Assembly (NCBI RefSeq): GCF_028609885.1
Contig: NZ_CP063195.1
Span: forward strand, 2,108,001 to 2,172,000
DNA length: 64,000 nt
Source of the DNA: Corynebacterium jeikeium
Lineage (GTDB): Bacteria; Actinomycetota; Actinomycetes; Mycobacteriales; Mycobacteriaceae
Direction: 5' to 3'
In this document: positions 8,145 to 17,341 of the stretch, in pieces
Layout of the letters: every line of letters begins with the position of its first letter
Numbering within the stretch: the first letter of the stretch is position 1
Notes under the pieces: generated by a model
Database searches by the model: none
What the model was told of the DNA's origin: nothing
What the model saw: the letters and a program-made list of their open reading frames with translations, nothing else
Made by a program: the position numbers and the translations under genes

Positions 8145-9670
8145 TCACCACTCCTTTCGATAGTGACGCCCACTGCCGCAGCACCCGCACCCGCTAATTC
8201 CACAGAGGTACCTGTCATTTCAATGGATGCAGCTCCCGCTGCCGAAACCCATACGTCCGGGGTCCACTGCTTGGAAGGCTCCGGGCCTGCTTTCGGGGCC
8301 GATTCCGAGTTTTCCGTGTTGGGTGCCGCGGGCGTGATCGGTTCGCCCTTCGTATCGCTTGATGGTGGCGTTGGCGCCTTGCACTCCGGCTTCGGCTCGG
8401 GCTTAGGTTCCGGCTTGGGTTCCTCGCACTGCTGCGGGGGTTCCGGCTTGGGTTCCGGCTTCGGCTCCTCGCACTGCCGTGGCGGTTCCGGCTTCGGCTC
8501 ATCACAGGGCTCAGATGGTTCCGGTTCCGGCTGCGGATTCCCGACCGGTTTCGGCTCTGGCTCCCGCTCAGGCTTGCAGTCTTCCTTGTGCTCAACCTGT
8601 TCGTTTGGCGGAGCCGGCTCAGGTCTAGACTCCGGGCACGGCTCAGGCTCCGGCTTAGGTTCTGGCGCTGGCTCCGGTGCCGGGCATTGGTCCGCGGGTG
8701 GGACCAGAGCCTCCGTTGCGCAGTGCACAATCTGCTCCCACACCTTCACCGCACCCTCGACATTAATCTGCAGGGAGCCAGCCAACGAAGGCGCCAAGGG
8801 TGCCGGCGGAGCGGGTGGCGGAGGTGGCGGAACCAGGGATTGTGCAGGCATCGGCGCTGGTACAGGCTCTGGAGTTGCCACAGGTACAGGTGCCGGTGCC
8901 GGTTGCGGAGCCTGAGCCATAGCCGTCTGCGTAACCACCTGAGCCGCCGCCTGTGGCGCGGGGTGCTGTGCAGCCCCCGTCTCACACGGTTGCTCGGCCG
9001 CCGGAGGGGGCGTCACTACCTTCTTCGGCGCTGGGCAATCACCTTCCGGGGCCTTCACAGGCTCCGGACACTTGGTCTCGACGGGCTTGGGATCATCGCA
9101 CAGTGGCTTGTGCGAATTGCCGGGCTCGGCGGCGGGCTTCGCATCGCGGATCAGCTGATCCATAGTTGAATCCAGGCAATTGTTGCGGCTGTGCAGAATG
9201 TCTTCCGCGAGCTTCCCCGCCAGCTTCGCTAGCAGATCGATCAAAGGCTTGCCTCCACCGATCAGGCCGATCGCCGCCATGCCGAAAAGCTCCAACTTCT
9301 CAGCAATGTCCTCAATCAAGCTCACCGAGGTCTCCGAGGTCGTTCCCATGACCTCCGCAGTGTCCCGCACAGCCACACAACGGTCCTGCACGCAGCACTC
9401 GTGGTTCAGCTGCTCCTTCCCCGCCTTTTCCGTCGCAGTCCCCGGCTGGGACTCCCCCGTACCCTTCAGGCTATCTTTCACGCACGCCTCGGTGGCTAGC
9501 TCCGGCGCCTTCTGCTTCTGGTTGCTCACCGGTCCAAGCGACGTAAGGATCGTCTCTGGATTCATGCCGTTGGTAAATGACGCCGCAGCCTTCGCCCCCT
9601 CCACGTCAGCACCAAAGCCGGCCATCACATCAAGTGCAGCGTTCAGCCGAAGATCCAAAGAACCCGTCAT
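8138..9670 (-). CDS. Large Pro/Glu/Lys- and Cys-rich protein, possible ESX substrate
   Basis: A 510-residue protein with no signal peptide. Residues 1 to about 170 are mostly helical and include a cysteine group (HECCVQDRC) and one hydrophobic stretch (MAAIGLIGGGKPLIDLLAKL). Residues about 180-450 are low-complexity repeats of PEP, PKP and PEPKPEP units broken by CEEPKPEP blocks with regularly placed Cys. The last 60 residues look folded again. Start ATG at 9670 overlaps the preceding stop (ATGA), and the next gene overlaps this stop. The repeats appear at DNA level as tandem copies near 8390-8480. The three-gene block resembles secretion-partner clusters beside ESX loci, but no known substrate motif (YxxxD/E) is clear to me. 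A wall- or surface-spanning role is speculation. Confidence 0.65.
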   Translation of the reverse strand: MTGSLDLRLNAALDVMAGFGADVEGAKAAASFTNGMNPETILTSLGPVSNQKQKAPELATEACVKDSLKGTGESQPGTATEKAGKEQLNHECCVQDRCVAVRDTAEVMGTTSETSVSLIEDIAEKLELFGMAAIGLIGGGKPLIDLLAKLAGKLAEDILHSRNNCLDSTMDQLIRDAKPAAEPGNSHKPLCDDPKPVETKCPEPVKAPEGDCPAPKKVVTPPPAAEQPCETGAAQHPAPQAAAQVVTQTAMAQAPQPAPAPVPVATPEPVPAPMPAQSLVPPPPPPAPPAPLAPSLAGSLQINVEGAVKVWEQIVHCATEALVPPADQCPAPEPAPEPKPEPEPCPESRPEPAPPNEQVEHKEDCKPEREPEPKPVGNPQPEPEPSEPCDEPKPEPPRQCEEPKPEPKPEPPQQCEEPKPEPKPEPKPECKAPTPPSSDTKGEPITPAAPNTENSESAPKAGPEPSKQWTPDVWVSAAGAASIEMTGTSVELAGAGAAAVGVTIERSGEW

Positions 9671-9975
9671 GCCCAGGCACCCCCTGCGTTCAAGCTGGCG
9701 GAGTTCTCCTGTTCCGCCTGGCCCACGCGATCCACCAGGCCCGTCAGATCCTCGCCTGCCTTCGCCAGCCTGTGGGCGTGGTTCACCCGCACGTTATGCC
9801 CCTGATCAACCAGATCCAAAAACTGCTGCGCCTTGGCCTGCAGACCCGTACCGAACGCGGCCACAGGCACGCTCGGCCGGCTGCCATCCAAATGATTCGC
9901 CCAGCTCAACTGCGCATCCCGCAACTCCGCCACCCGATCGGCTGCGGGCACTGGATCTATGTGTAACTCTCCCAC
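9667..9975 (-). CDS. Small helical protein, ESX-partner-like
   Basis: A 102-residue helical protein, start GTG at 9975. The size, helix-turn-helix outline and central LSWANH recall Esx/EspC-like proteins of type VII systems, although a strict WxG turn is missing. It is the first gene of a three-gene overlapping cluster (its TGA overlaps the next ATG as ATGA). The ESX core genes lie 7 kb away. Function is inferred only from shape and context. Confidence 0.55.
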   Translation of the reverse strand: MGELHIDPVPAADRVAELRDAQLSWANHLDGSRPSVPVAAFGTGLQAKAQQFLDLVDQGHNVRVNHAHRLAKAGEDLTGLVDRVGQAEQENSASLNAGGAWA

Positions 9976-10064
9976 GGTCTAATCCCCCTTGAACTCCCCG
10001 GCAGTGCTTTGCGCTTATGCCCTGCATAAAGGTTCCGCACAAGCGACCCGCACTGCGCAAACAA

Positions 10065-10095
10065 AACATCCGCACAGTTAGACTGCGCGGATGTT
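10065..10095 (-). terminator. Terminator after the LysR gene
   Basis: Inverted repeat AACATCCGC (10065-10073) with GCGGATGTT (10087-10095), plus an inner CAGT/ACTG pair. On the minus strand it is followed by TTTGTTTGCG. A second, weaker hairpin lies at 10115-10138. Confidence 0.65.
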
Positions 10096-10185
10096 AAAAA
10101 GGTTCGCCGGAGTTTCCCGGCACCGTGAAGGGCCGGGAGAGGACTAGATGTACTGACCGGAGACGTTGATCGACGCGATCTGGCA

Positions 10186-11079
10186 TCAGTCGACCATGTG
10201 CAGGGCGATTGATTCCTTGACCTGTTCGATGAACGCTCGAGCGGCGGGGCTCGGATTGAAAGATCCCCACGCGATGTACTCGGTCCGGCAAGGGCCATCG
10301 ACCACGGGAATGGCTCGCAGCGCTGGGTTGGCTGGCACACAGTCGACGGGCAGCAGGCAGACGCCCAACCCGCGTTCGACGAGGGCGAGCATGAACTCGG
10401 TCGACATCGCCTCGAAGCCCACGCGGCGTTGAAGGCCTGCGGCAGCGAATGCCCGATCGCCTTGGAGCCTGCCCGGTGACCCGGCCGGGAAGTCAACGAA
10501 CGTCTCGTCGGCCAGGTCGGCCAGGGCTAAGGTGCCCCTGTGTGCTAGCCGATGCTGTGACGCCATGACAGCGACGAGACGCCCTCGGGCGATCTCGTGC
10601 GCGGTGAGTCCGGACGCTGGGGTGACGTCGGCGCCCACGCCGAGGAATGCTACGTCGAGTCTCCCGCTGCTGAGATCGCGCATGAACTCATTGCTTCCCC
10701 CGCCCCGCACGGTGAGATCCACGTGGGGATGACTGGCGTGGAAGGCTGCGACGATGTCGGGCACGCTGACGGCTGTGACCGTCGGGATCACACCTACCGA
10801 CAAGCTTCCGCGGACCTGGCCCACGGCCTCGGCGGCGACCGCCACGGCGCGGTCAGCGGCTGCGAGGCTGATCCGTGCTTCCGTGAGGAAGGCTTCGCCG
10901 GCGGGGGTCAGCTCGACCCGGCGGGATGAGCGCACGAACAGTGCCGTGCCGAGTTCCTTTTCGAGGGCCTTGATCTGGTGGCTCAGGGCTGACTGCACGA
11001 CGAAGCAGCATTCTGCTGCTCGCGTGAAGTTGCGTTTCTCGGCGATCGCCACGACGTACCTGAGCTGTTGGAGTTCCAC
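10186..11079 (-). CDS. LysR-family transcription regulator
   Basis: A DNA-binding regulator. The N-terminal winged helix reads VELQQLRYVVAIAEKRNFTR then AAECCFVVQSALSHQIKALE, the classic LysR helix-turn-helix (near residues 1-60); the effector domain (about 90-290) follows. I start it at GTG 11079, which gives the usual LysR opening; ATG at 11100 is possible. It faces the exporter gene across a short shared region (11080-11158), so it probably controls that gene and the downstream oxidoreductase. The effector is not known. Confidence 0.92.
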   Translation of the reverse strand: MELQQLRYVVAIAEKRNFTRAAECCFVVQSALSHQIKALEKELGTALFVRSSRRVELTPAGEAFLTEARISLAAADRAVAVAAEAVGQVRGSLSVGVIPTVTAVSVPDIVAAFHASHPHVDLTVRGGGSNEFMRDLSSGRLDVAFLGVGADVTPASGLTAHEIARGRLVAVMASQHRLAHRGTLALADLADETFVDFPAGSPGRLQGDRAFAAAGLQRRVGFEAMSTEFMLALVERGLGVCLLPVDCVPANPALRAIPVVDGPCRTEYIAWGSFNPSPAARAFIEQVKESIALHMVD

Positions 11080-11158
11080 CCAACCATGATAACAGCTCAT
11101 TGTTTGGGTGAGAACAATGTGTTGGACTCACTACTGGTGAGCAACTGATGATGGATGC

Positions 11159-12058
11159 ATGAACACTTCTTCTCATGGGCGCCGCGATTCGTTGCTGTGG
11201 ACCTGTTTGACGGCGCTGGCCCCCGCTACGTGGGGGACGACATACATCGTGACCACCCACCTCCTCCCAGCCGGGCATCCATTGTTTGCTGCGTTCATGA
11301 GGACGCTGCCGGCAGGGATCATCGCCTTGTGCCTGTCGAGGCAGCTGCCGCGCGGTTCGTGGAGGTGGAAGAGCTTCGTGTTGGGCGGTCTGAACATGGC
11401 CGCGTTCTTCCCCCTGCTGTTCTTGTCGGCGCAGCGTCTTCCGGGCGGGGTAGCGGCCACGCTGAATGCGGTACAGCCCATCATCGTTGCCCTGCTGGCC
11501 GTGGCTGTCCTCCACGAGCAACTCTCCGGATGGCGTCTGGGATGGGGTGTCGTGGGTGTCGTGGGCGTGGCCCTCGTGGTTCTCGGTCCAAGCGCTGCCC
11601 TGGACCCGGTGGGCGTGGTTGAAGGACTCGGCGGCGCAGTGGCCATGGCCACCGGCGTGGTCCTCACCAAGAAGTGGAAGCTCCCGGAAGGTGTCTCGCC
11701 CGTCGCACTGGCCGGTTGGCAGCTGACGTCCGCCGGCCTGCTGCTGGCGATCCCGGCGCTGCTGGTGGAGGGACCACCGCCGGTAATTCCTGTCCATGGC
11801 TGGCTTGGGTACGCCTGGCTCGGCCTGGTCGGGGCGCTGGTCTCCTACAGCCTCTGGTTTACCGGCATCCGACGGCTTCCGGTCACGTCCACAGCCCTCC
11901 TGGGACTCCTCTCGCCGTTGGTCGCCGCCCTGCTCGGCGCCCTGATCGCGCATGAACACCTCGGAGCCGAGCAGTACCTCGGCTTCGCGATCGCCCTGGG
12001 TGCCATGGTCTGTGGCCAGCTCCCCGCCCCCACCAATTATCGAAAGGACAATTCATGA
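11159..12058 (+). CDS. EamA/DMT-superfamily transporter
   Basis: A 299-residue membrane protein with about ten hydrophobic segments in two repeated halves, as in the EamA drug/metabolite transporters. Motifs include PATWGTTYIVTTHLLPAGHP near the start and GGVAATLNAVQPIIVALLAV near residues 95-115. It likely exports a small metabolite or amino acid. The stop overlaps the next start (ATGA at 12055-12058), so it is coupled to the NAD(P)-binding gene, and it diverges from the LysR gene. Substrate unknown. Confidence 0.88.
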   Translation: MNTSSHGRRDSLLWTCLTALAPATWGTTYIVTTHLLPAGHPLFAAFMRTLPAGIIALCLSRQLPRGSWRWKSFVLGGLNMAAFFPLLFLSAQRLPGGVAATLNAVQPIIVALLAVAVLHEQLSGWRLGWGVVGVVGVALVVLGPSAALDPVGVVEGLGGAVAMATGVVLTKKWKLPEGVSPVALAGWQLTSAGLLLAIPALLVEGPPPVIPVHGWLGYAWLGLVGALVSYSLWFTGIRRLPVTSTALLGLLSPLVAALLGALIAHEHLGAEQYLGFAIALGAMVCGQLPAPTNYRKDNS

Positions 12059-12708
12059 ACATCACGATTCTCGGAGCCACCGGCATGGCCGGTACCGCGA
12101 TCGCGCAGGAGGCCACACGCCGCGGCCACCACGTCACTTCCGTATCGCGTAACCCACCGGAGACCAACGACCCGCATACTACCGTCGCTCGTCTCGATCT
12201 GACAGATCTCGAGGCACCCCTGCAGCCCGTCCTGAACGACGCAGACGCCGTCGTGCTCGCCGTGCGCATGGCCCCCGGCGATGAGAGCAGTGTGGCTCCG
12301 CTGACCAGCCATGTCCTCGACCACGCCGCTGTCGCGGGGGTTCGGGTTCTGGTCGTAGGAGGAGCAGCACCCTTACGCTCACCTCACGATCGGGAGTTGC
12401 GCGTCCTGGACGACCCCACCTTCGTGCCGCCCCAGTGGCGTGACGTCGCATCGGCCAGCCTCGACCAGTTCAACGCATGTACAGAACATCCGAACCAGAA
12501 CTGGACCTACCTGAGTCCGTCGGCAGTCTTCGAGCCCGGACAGGGAACCGGCGCTTATCGCCGAGGCGGTGACACGCTTCTGATCAACCACGACGGTACG
12601 TCGCGGATCACCCCTGCGGACCTGGCCCTGGCCGTACTCGATGAGCTGGAACAGCCCAGCACCCAACGTCACTTCACCGCCATCGAGCAAGCAAAGGGTC
12701 TGGCCTAA
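12055..12708 (+). CDS. NAD(P)-binding, NmrA-like short-chain oxidoreductase
   Basis: A 217-residue protein with an N-terminal Rossmann motif GATGMAGTAIAQEA at residues 6-19 and an atypical-SDR layout. Such proteins bind NADPH and act as reductases, epimerases or redox sensors. It is coupled to the transporter gene and followed by a clear terminator, so LysR, EamA and this gene form a small self-contained unit. The reaction is not predictable. Confidence 0.85.
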   Translation: MNITILGATGMAGTAIAQEATRRGHHVTSVSRNPPETNDPHTTVARLDLTDLEAPLQPVLNDADAVVLAVRMAPGDESSVAPLTSHVLDHAAVAGVRVLVVGGAAPLRSPHDRELRVLDDPTFVPPQWRDVASASLDQFNACTEHPNQNWTYLSPSAVFEPGQGTGAYRRGGDTLLINHDGTSRITPADLALAVLDELEQPSTQRHFTAIEQAKGLA

Positions 12709-12746
12709 AGTTAGCGGTTCACAGAGGAATCCTCGCTAACAGCCGT

Positions 12747-12772
12747 GAGGGGGTCGAGTTATCGGCCCCCTC
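12747..12772 (+). terminator. Terminator after the EamA-NmrA operon
   Basis: GAGGGGG at 12747 pairs with CCCCCTC ending at 12772. The stem continues inward to about 11 bp (one G-U pair) with a GTTA loop, followed by CGTCTATT. Confidence 0.8.
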
Positions 12773-12891
12773 CGTCTATTCCAAGGGGACGCTCTTGCTC
12801 CACGCCAACGCAGCACTGGCCTCACACGGCTTGCGGGAACCAGCCGCCCTTCTCACGATTGACCAACGTCTCCGGTCAGTACAACTAGAGC

Positions 12892-14235
12892 CTAGACCTC
12901 CGCCACCACAGCCGCGAGCTTCCCCGCGATGCGACGGGCCGTGCCCGGATCGGCGGCCTCCACCATCACGCGGAACAGCTCCTCGGTACCAGAAGGTCGC
13001 AGTAGCACGCGACCAGCGTCACCCAGATCCTCCTCCGCCTTGGCGATGGCCTCGACCACGCGCTCGTCGTCGGCGATCACGGACTTATCCGCCACTGGCA
13101 CGTTAATCAACGTCTGCGGCAGAACCGTCATAACGCTGGCCAGTTCGGACAGCGGCTTGCCGGTCTGCGCCATGCGCGCCATCAGCGTCAGTCCCGTCAG
13201 GGTGCCGTCGCCGGTGGTGGCGTGCTCGGAGATTATGACGTGGCCGGACTGCTCGCCGCCCAGGGAAAGATCAGAGGCCAGCAGTTCGGCCAGCACGTAA
13301 CGGTCACCCACCTGCGTTTCCAGCACCTTGATGCCGTTGGCTCGCATGGCCAACTTCATGCCGAGGTTGGACATAACGGTGGCCACCAGGGTGTTCTGCT
13401 TCAGCTCCCCGTTTTCCTTCATCGCCACAGCCAGGATCGCCATGATCTGATCGCCATCTACGACATTGCCCTCAGAATCCACGGCCAGGCAACGGTCCGC
13501 ATCGCCATCGTGCGCCAGTCCCAGATCCGCCTGGTGCTCCAGCACAGCCTTCTGCAGAACCTCGATGTGGGTGGAGCCCACCCCATCGTTGATGTTGAAG
13601 CTATTCGGGCGGCTGTGGATCGCCACAACATCCGCGCCGGCCTGGCGGTAGGCCTCCGGGGCGGCAGTAGAGGCCGCGCCGTTGGCGCAGTCCACCACCA
13701 CGCGAATGCCATCCAGCGGGTGGTTGATGGCCGTGCCGACATGAGCCAGGTAGCGCTCCAAGGCATCGGAGGATTCATCCAAGATACGGCCGATGGCTGC
13801 CCCGGTTGGGCCCGTTTCAGGCAGCTCGAGCATGGTGGCTTCGATCTCGTCCTCCACGTCATCCTGCAGCTTGCGGCCGCCAGCGGCAAAGAACTTAATA
13901 CCGTTGTCCGGCATGGGATTGTGGGAGGCGGAGATCATCACGCCCATGTCGGCGCCGAAATCGTCGGTGAGGAAGGCTACCGCCGGCGTAGGGATTACGC
14001 CGACGTCCAGCACGTCCACGCCCTGTGAGGCCATGCCTGCCGACAGGGCGGCCGTCAGCATCTCTCCCGATACGCGCGGATCGCGGCCCACCACAGCGGT
14101 CGGGCGGCGACCCCCCACTTCCTCCTTGGATACCAACACGCGCGCGGCGGCGGCACCCAGCTTCATCGCCAGCGGCGCGGTCAGCTTCTTGTTTGCCAGT
14201 CCGCGCACACCATCAGTTCCGAACAATTTACCCAT
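12892..14235 (-). CDS. glmM: Phosphoglucosamine mutase (GlmM)
   Basis: Converts glucosamine-6-phosphate to glucosamine-1-phosphate, the step after GlmS toward UDP-GlcNAc. It has 447 residues, a normal length. The start at 14235 gives [12 protein letters not shown], the family's usual opening; the longer frame to 14313 is not coding. The active-site phosphoserine is in ISASHNP. The metal loop reads DGDADR and the phosphate-binding loop [11 protein letters not shown]. It lies downstream of rpsI, separated by a terminator. Confidence 0.97.
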   Translation of the reverse strand: MGKLFGTDGVRGLANKKLTAPLAMKLGAAAARVLVSKEEVGGRRPTAVVGRDPRVSGEMLTAALSAGMASQGVDVLDVGVIPTPAVAFLTDDFGADMGVMISASHNPMPDNGIKFFAAGGRKLQDDVEDEIEATMLELPETGPTGAAIGRILDESSDALERYLAHVGTAINHPLDGIRVVVDCANGAASTAAPEAYRQAGADVVAIHSRPNSFNINDGVGSTHIEVLQKAVLEHQADLGLAHDGDADRCLAVDSEGNVVDGDQIMAILAVAMKENGELKQNTLVATVMSNLGMKLAMRANGIKVLETQVGDRYVLAELLASDLSLGGEQSGHVIISEHATTGDGTLTGLTLMARMAQTGKPLSELASVMTVLPQTLINVPVADKSVIADDERVVEAIAKAEEDLGDAGRVLLRPSGTEELFRVMVEAADPGTARRIAGKLAAVVAEV

Positions 14236-14325
14236 AGGCCGAGATCTTACCCGGCCACCCCACTGGTCGGGTGGGTGCCACTCCCGCGTAAAGGCGATTG
14301 ATCCGGAAGCCAAGCAAAAGGGAAA

Positions 14326-14369
14326 CCCCCACGTCCCAACCGAAAAGTTGATCGGCTGGGGCGTGGGGG
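14326..14369 (-). terminator. Terminator between rpsI and glmM
   Basis: A 16-bp stem (with G-U pairs) formed by CCCCCACGTCCCAACC at 14326-14341 and GGCTGGGGCGTGGGGG at 14354-14369. The minus-strand tail is TTTCCCTTTTGCTT. Confidence 0.85.
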
Positions 14370-14395
14370 CGTCGCCACCAAAAAGATGGAGCGAT

Positions 14396-14956
14396 TTAAC
14401 GCTTGGAGTACTGCGGTGCGCGACGTGCCTTGTGCAGGCCGGCCTTCTTGCGCTCCACGGCGCGAGCGTCGCGGGTCAGGAAGCCAGCGCGCTTCAGGTC
14501 GGTGCGCTCTGCCGGGTTGTACTTGTTCAGTGCGCGGGCGATAGCCAGGCGGAAAGCGCCAGCCTGGCCGGAGGGGCCGCCACCGTTCAGGTTGGCCTGG
14601 ATGTCGAACTGGTTCTCGCGGTCCAGCAGAACCAGCGGAGCCTTAATCAGCTGCTGGTGCAGCTTGTTCGGGAAGTAGTCCTCCAGGGAACGGCCGTTGC
14701 ACAGGAACTCGCCGGAGCCCGGAACCATGCGGACGCGGACGACGGCCTCCTTGCGGCGACCAACGGTCTGGATGGTGCCCTCGAAGACAACCGGCTCAGC
14801 CTCAACCTGCTCAGCCTCGTCCTCGGAAGCGATGGAGTCACCGATGGTGGCAACGAACTCTTCGTTCACTGCGTCGGTAGCGGTGTACTCGCCCTCGAAG
14901 TTCTCCTCGACAGCAGCGTTCTGCTCGTCGGTTACGTTCTCGTTGTACTCAGTCAT
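14396..14956 (-). CDS. rpsI: 30S ribosomal protein S9
   Basis: A small-subunit protein near the decoding centre. The C-terminal 130 residues are typical S9: [36 protein letters not shown] and the basic end [17 protein letters not shown], which reaches the P-site tRNA. The first 55 residues are an acidic extension, as in other corynebacteria. Its ATG overlaps the rplM stop by one base (TAATG), so it is coupled to rplM. Confidence 0.97.
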   Translation of the reverse strand: MTEYNENVTDEQNAAVEENFEGEYTATDAVNEEFVATIGDSIASEDEAEQVEAEPVVFEGTIQTVGRRKEAVVRVRMVPGSGEFLCNGRSLEDYFPNKLHQQLIKAPLVLLDRENQFDIQANLNGGGPSGQAGAFRLAIARALNKYNPAERTDLKRAGFLTRDARAVERKKAGLHKARRAPQYSKR

Positions 14957-15399
14957 TACTGTGCCACCTGCTTGATCTCGTAGGTCTCAGGCTTCTGGGC
15001 CTCGAAAGTGTGCTCCGGGCCAGCGAAGACGCGAAGCTTCTTGATGGACGCGCGGGACAGCTTGTTGTGCGGCATCATGCCCTTGACTGCCTCCTCGACG
15101 ACGCGCTCCGGGTGCAGCTCCAAGGAACGACCCAGGGACATGGTCTTCAGACCACCCGGGTAGCCGGAGTGACGGTAGCGCATCTCGCGCTCGCGCTTGT
15201 TGGAGGAAACGTGGACCTTGTCCGCGTTGATGATGATGACGTTGTCGCCGCAGTCAACGTTCGGTGCGAAGTAGGGCTTCTTCTTGCCGCGCAGCAGGTC
15301 AGCTGCGGTAACAGCAAGACGACCCAGCACCACGTCGGTGGCGTCGATGACGTACCACTTACGGGTGATGTCACCGCTCTTCGGGTGGAAAGTAGTCAC
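14956..15399 (-). CDS. rplM: 50S ribosomal protein L13
   Basis: A 147-residue early-assembly protein of the large subunit. I start it at GTG 15399 ([20 protein letters not shown]), because AAGGAG lies about 10 bases upstream and family members begin here; the longer frame to 15537 covers the leader. [16 protein letters not shown] and GMMPHNKL are typical. Forms an operon with rpsI. Confidence 0.97.
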   Translation of the reverse strand: MTTFHPKSGDITRKWYVIDATDVVLGRLAVTAADLLRGKKKPYFAPNVDCGDNVIIINADKVHVSSNKREREMRYRHSGYPGGLKTMSLGRSLELHPERVVEEAVKGMMPHNKLSRASIKKLRVFAGPEHTFEAQKPETYEIKQVAQ

Positions 15400-15471
15400 A
15401 GGGGACTCCTTAAAGTCTTGATCTTGGAACTGCCAGCCAGATGAACACTTAAACGTGAAGTACGTGAGTGC

Positions 15472-15526
15472 TTCTGCGGCGGCCGGTTGGGACCCGCAGA
15501 AATGCATGCGCCCGGGCAGGCCGGGC
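15472..15526 (-). promoter_or_regulatory. Structured rplM leader
   Basis: Two hairpins lie in the 5' leader of rplM: TTCTGCGG (15472-15479) with CCGCAGAA (15494-15501), and GCCCGG (15510-15515) with CCGGGC (15521-15526). Ribosomal protein leaders often bind their own product, so this is a candidate L13 autoregulatory element; no consensus was tested. Confidence 0.35.
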
Positions 15527-15599
15527 ACTGTGCACACAACCCTTGGAAGTTTAGTGCAGGTTCACGCGCAAACCAAAAAGGATGTTCTGACATGAATAA

Positions 15600-15646
15600 A
15601 ACCCCGGCTCCCACTCCCCTCGAGTCGAAGGAAACGGGCCGGGGTT
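15600..15646 (-). terminator. Terminator after the PRC-barrel gene
   Basis: AACCCCGGC at 15600-15608 pairs with GCCGGGGTT at 15638-15646; the minus-strand tail is TTTATTCATG. Confidence 0.7.
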
Positions 15647-15673
15647 CTAGCGGCCGTGCGCCGTGATGCCTAC

Positions 15674-16618
15674 TTACTTACGGACGTCGCCGTCAATGTT
15701 GGAGTCGATCTGTTCCTTGCGGACCTCTTCGGTGTGACGCTCGGTCTCGGTGATCTGCTCCTTGTTCAGGGATACCTTCTCCACCGGGACGGTCTCCTTG
15801 TTCACAGAGACACGCTCTTCGCTCAGGGTGACGGAGGCTTCCTGGCCGGCCTCGTCGATGTTGCCCTTGAGGTTAGCTGCCTCTTCCTCGGAGATCGGGG
15901 TGCGCTCAACGCGAACCTCTTCGCGGGTGACCGGAACCTCTACGGTCTCAGTATCGGTGACTACGTACTTGCGCAGGCGAGCCTCGCCGGTCTGCACCTT
16001 GTCCTTCTGAACATTCAGGCGCTCCTCGGAGCGGATGATCTCGCCCTCGTTGTTCACAGCAGCCTCGCGGTTAGCGGCGTCAGTGTTAGCAGCTTCGCGC
16101 TCGGTGACACCCGCCTGGTCGGCGTTTGCACCGGCCACGCCAGCGCCTGCAGCAGCACCAACACCTGCACCTGCGGCACCCACTCCAGCACCAGCAGCGG
16201 TGTTACCGCCGGCAGCCTCGTGGCGATCCAGGGTGGAGCGCTCCTCGCCTGCATCCCGTACGCCAGCATGCTGGTTGCCAGCGCCCTCGCCGTAACGGGT
16301 GGTGTCCTCAACATTGTCGAGGCCGTAGTGGCGGTAGATCTCGTTCTGCTGCTCCGGGGTCAGAGCCTGGTCGGCATCGAAGTCCGGTGCGTCCTTCACG
16401 CGATCCTTGGCGAAAGCCAGGTTCAGGTTCTCACCGTCGAACTTGTGTCCGCGCATCGGAACCAGGCTGGAGTTCATACCGAACAGGCCGTGGTTAACCT
16501 CAACGAAGGTGGGCTGGCCAGACTTGTCATCAACGAAGATTTCCTTGACGCTACCCAGCTTGTCGCCAGAGTTGTCGTATGCGGTTGCCTTGAAAAGATC
16601 CTTGATGTCGTTGCTCAT
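15674..16618 (-). CDS. PRC-barrel and YsnF/AvaK (DUF2382) stress protein
   Basis: A 314-residue soluble protein. Residues about 5-85 form a PRC barrel (DNSGDKLGSVKEIFVD). Residues 120-200 are a low-complexity Gly/Ala linker (AAGAGVGAAGAGVGAAAGAG). Residues about 200-310 are a YsnF-like domain (SEERLNVQKDKVQTGEARL, with TEEVRKEQID at the end). Proteins of this type are usually general or envelope stress proteins of unknown biochemistry. The start ATG has GAAAGGA nearby. It is single-gene and ends in a terminator. Confidence 0.85.
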   Translation of the reverse strand: MSNDIKDLFKATAYDNSGDKLGSVKEIFVDDKSGQPTFVEVNHGLFGMNSSLVPMRGHKFDGENLNLAFAKDRVKDAPDFDADQALTPEQQNEIYRHYGLDNVEDTTRYGEGAGNQHAGVRDAGEERSTLDRHEAAGGNTAAGAGVGAAGAGVGAAAGAGVAGANADQAGVTEREAANTDAANREAAVNNEGEIIRSEERLNVQKDKVQTGEARLRKYVVTDTETVEVPVTREEVRVERTPISEEEAANLKGNIDEAGQEASVTLSEERVSVNKETVPVEKVSLNKEQITETERHTEEVRKEQIDSNIDGDVRK

Positions 16619-16999
16619 TTGTTAATAAATCCTTTCACCTTGTTGGTACGCAATACGGGGTTTGTCTTGCTTGGTGAGTACCAACAGTGGGGAATTACGT
16701 AGTGGTGTACATCAGCAGTGGTGTCGCTGATTGTTTTCATCTTTCCCGTACACAAAAGACGGTACGCATGGTTTTATTGACGCTTCAAGCAAAATGCTCT
16801 GCAATAGGCCTGAGGCGAGCATTTCCGCAGTATATCCCCAGTTCGCTACATACATTACGATTAGATCAAGTTTTTTAACATTAGAATCCGTAGCGCTATT
16901 TCACGACGCGGGGCGTCATTTAAAGAAAAAACTCAGGCTCCCCTTTTCTTTTTCAAAGGGAGCCCGAGAACATAGCGAGAGAAGATTGCTTAACTGGTC
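16619..16999. other. Intergenic region before PRC gene and after esxA
   Basis: These 381 bases hold no gene. The left part is the leader of the PRC-barrel gene and contains an inverted repeat, GTTGGTAC (16642-16649) with GTACCAAC (16678-16685). The right part holds the esxA terminator at 16932-16968. The middle is AT-rich, and a promoter reading leftward is expected there. Confidence 0.55.
16932..16968 (-). terminator. Terminator after esxA
   Basis: CTCAGGCTCCC (from 16932) pairs with GGGAGCCCGAG (to 16968), with one mismatch. The stem is followed on the minus strand by TTTTTTCTTTA. Confidence 0.82.
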
Positions 17000-17281
17000 T
17001 TATGCCCAGCTATTTGCCGCATTGGTGTTGATTTCACTCATGCGATCATTTGCCTGGCGGACGGTGCGAGCGATCTGCCCCAGCACTTCGTTGATCTCCT
17101 GTGCGGAGGTGTCCCATTTCTTTTGAGCAGCCTGGTAGCTGTCGGAGGCCGCACCCTCCCATTCACTAACCATCGGCTGCAGATCGCGCTTTAGGTCACC
17201 CAGCAGGCCGTTGATGGTGCCGTTGCCACGGTTGATGTCATCCGCAGCATTGGCGATCTGCGCAAAGTTGTACTGAATCAT
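17000..17281 (-). CDS. esxA: WXG100 protein, EsxA-like
   Basis: A 93-residue ESX substrate of the ESAT-6 family. Two helices flank the WxG turn SEWEGAAS (Trp near residue 41). The C-terminus AANSWA is flexible. Such proteins are secreted as a heterodimer with the partner gene upstream (17342-17629). Being the second gene of the pair it fits EsxA; the A/B labels are by position only. Confidence 0.9.
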   Translation of the reverse strand: MIQYNFAQIANAADDINRGNGTINGLLGDLKRDLQPMVSEWEGAASDSYQAAQKKWDTSAQEINEVLGQIARTVRQANDRMSEINTNAANSWA

Positions 17282-17341
17282 TCCTGTCCCCTTCTGTAAT
17301 GAATTCTGTGATGAATCTCTTGTACGCCCCGGCCGACCGGG

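Noticed and set aside
8025..8915. 296-residue Gly/Ser-rich plus-strand frame
   Set aside because: Exact antisense of the PEP/PKP repeats, whose complement always gives Gly/Ser/Phe-rich text; no start signal.
13793..14983. 396-residue plus-strand frame over glmM and rpsI
   Set aside because: Antisense across two conserved genes and a terminator; low-complexity composition.
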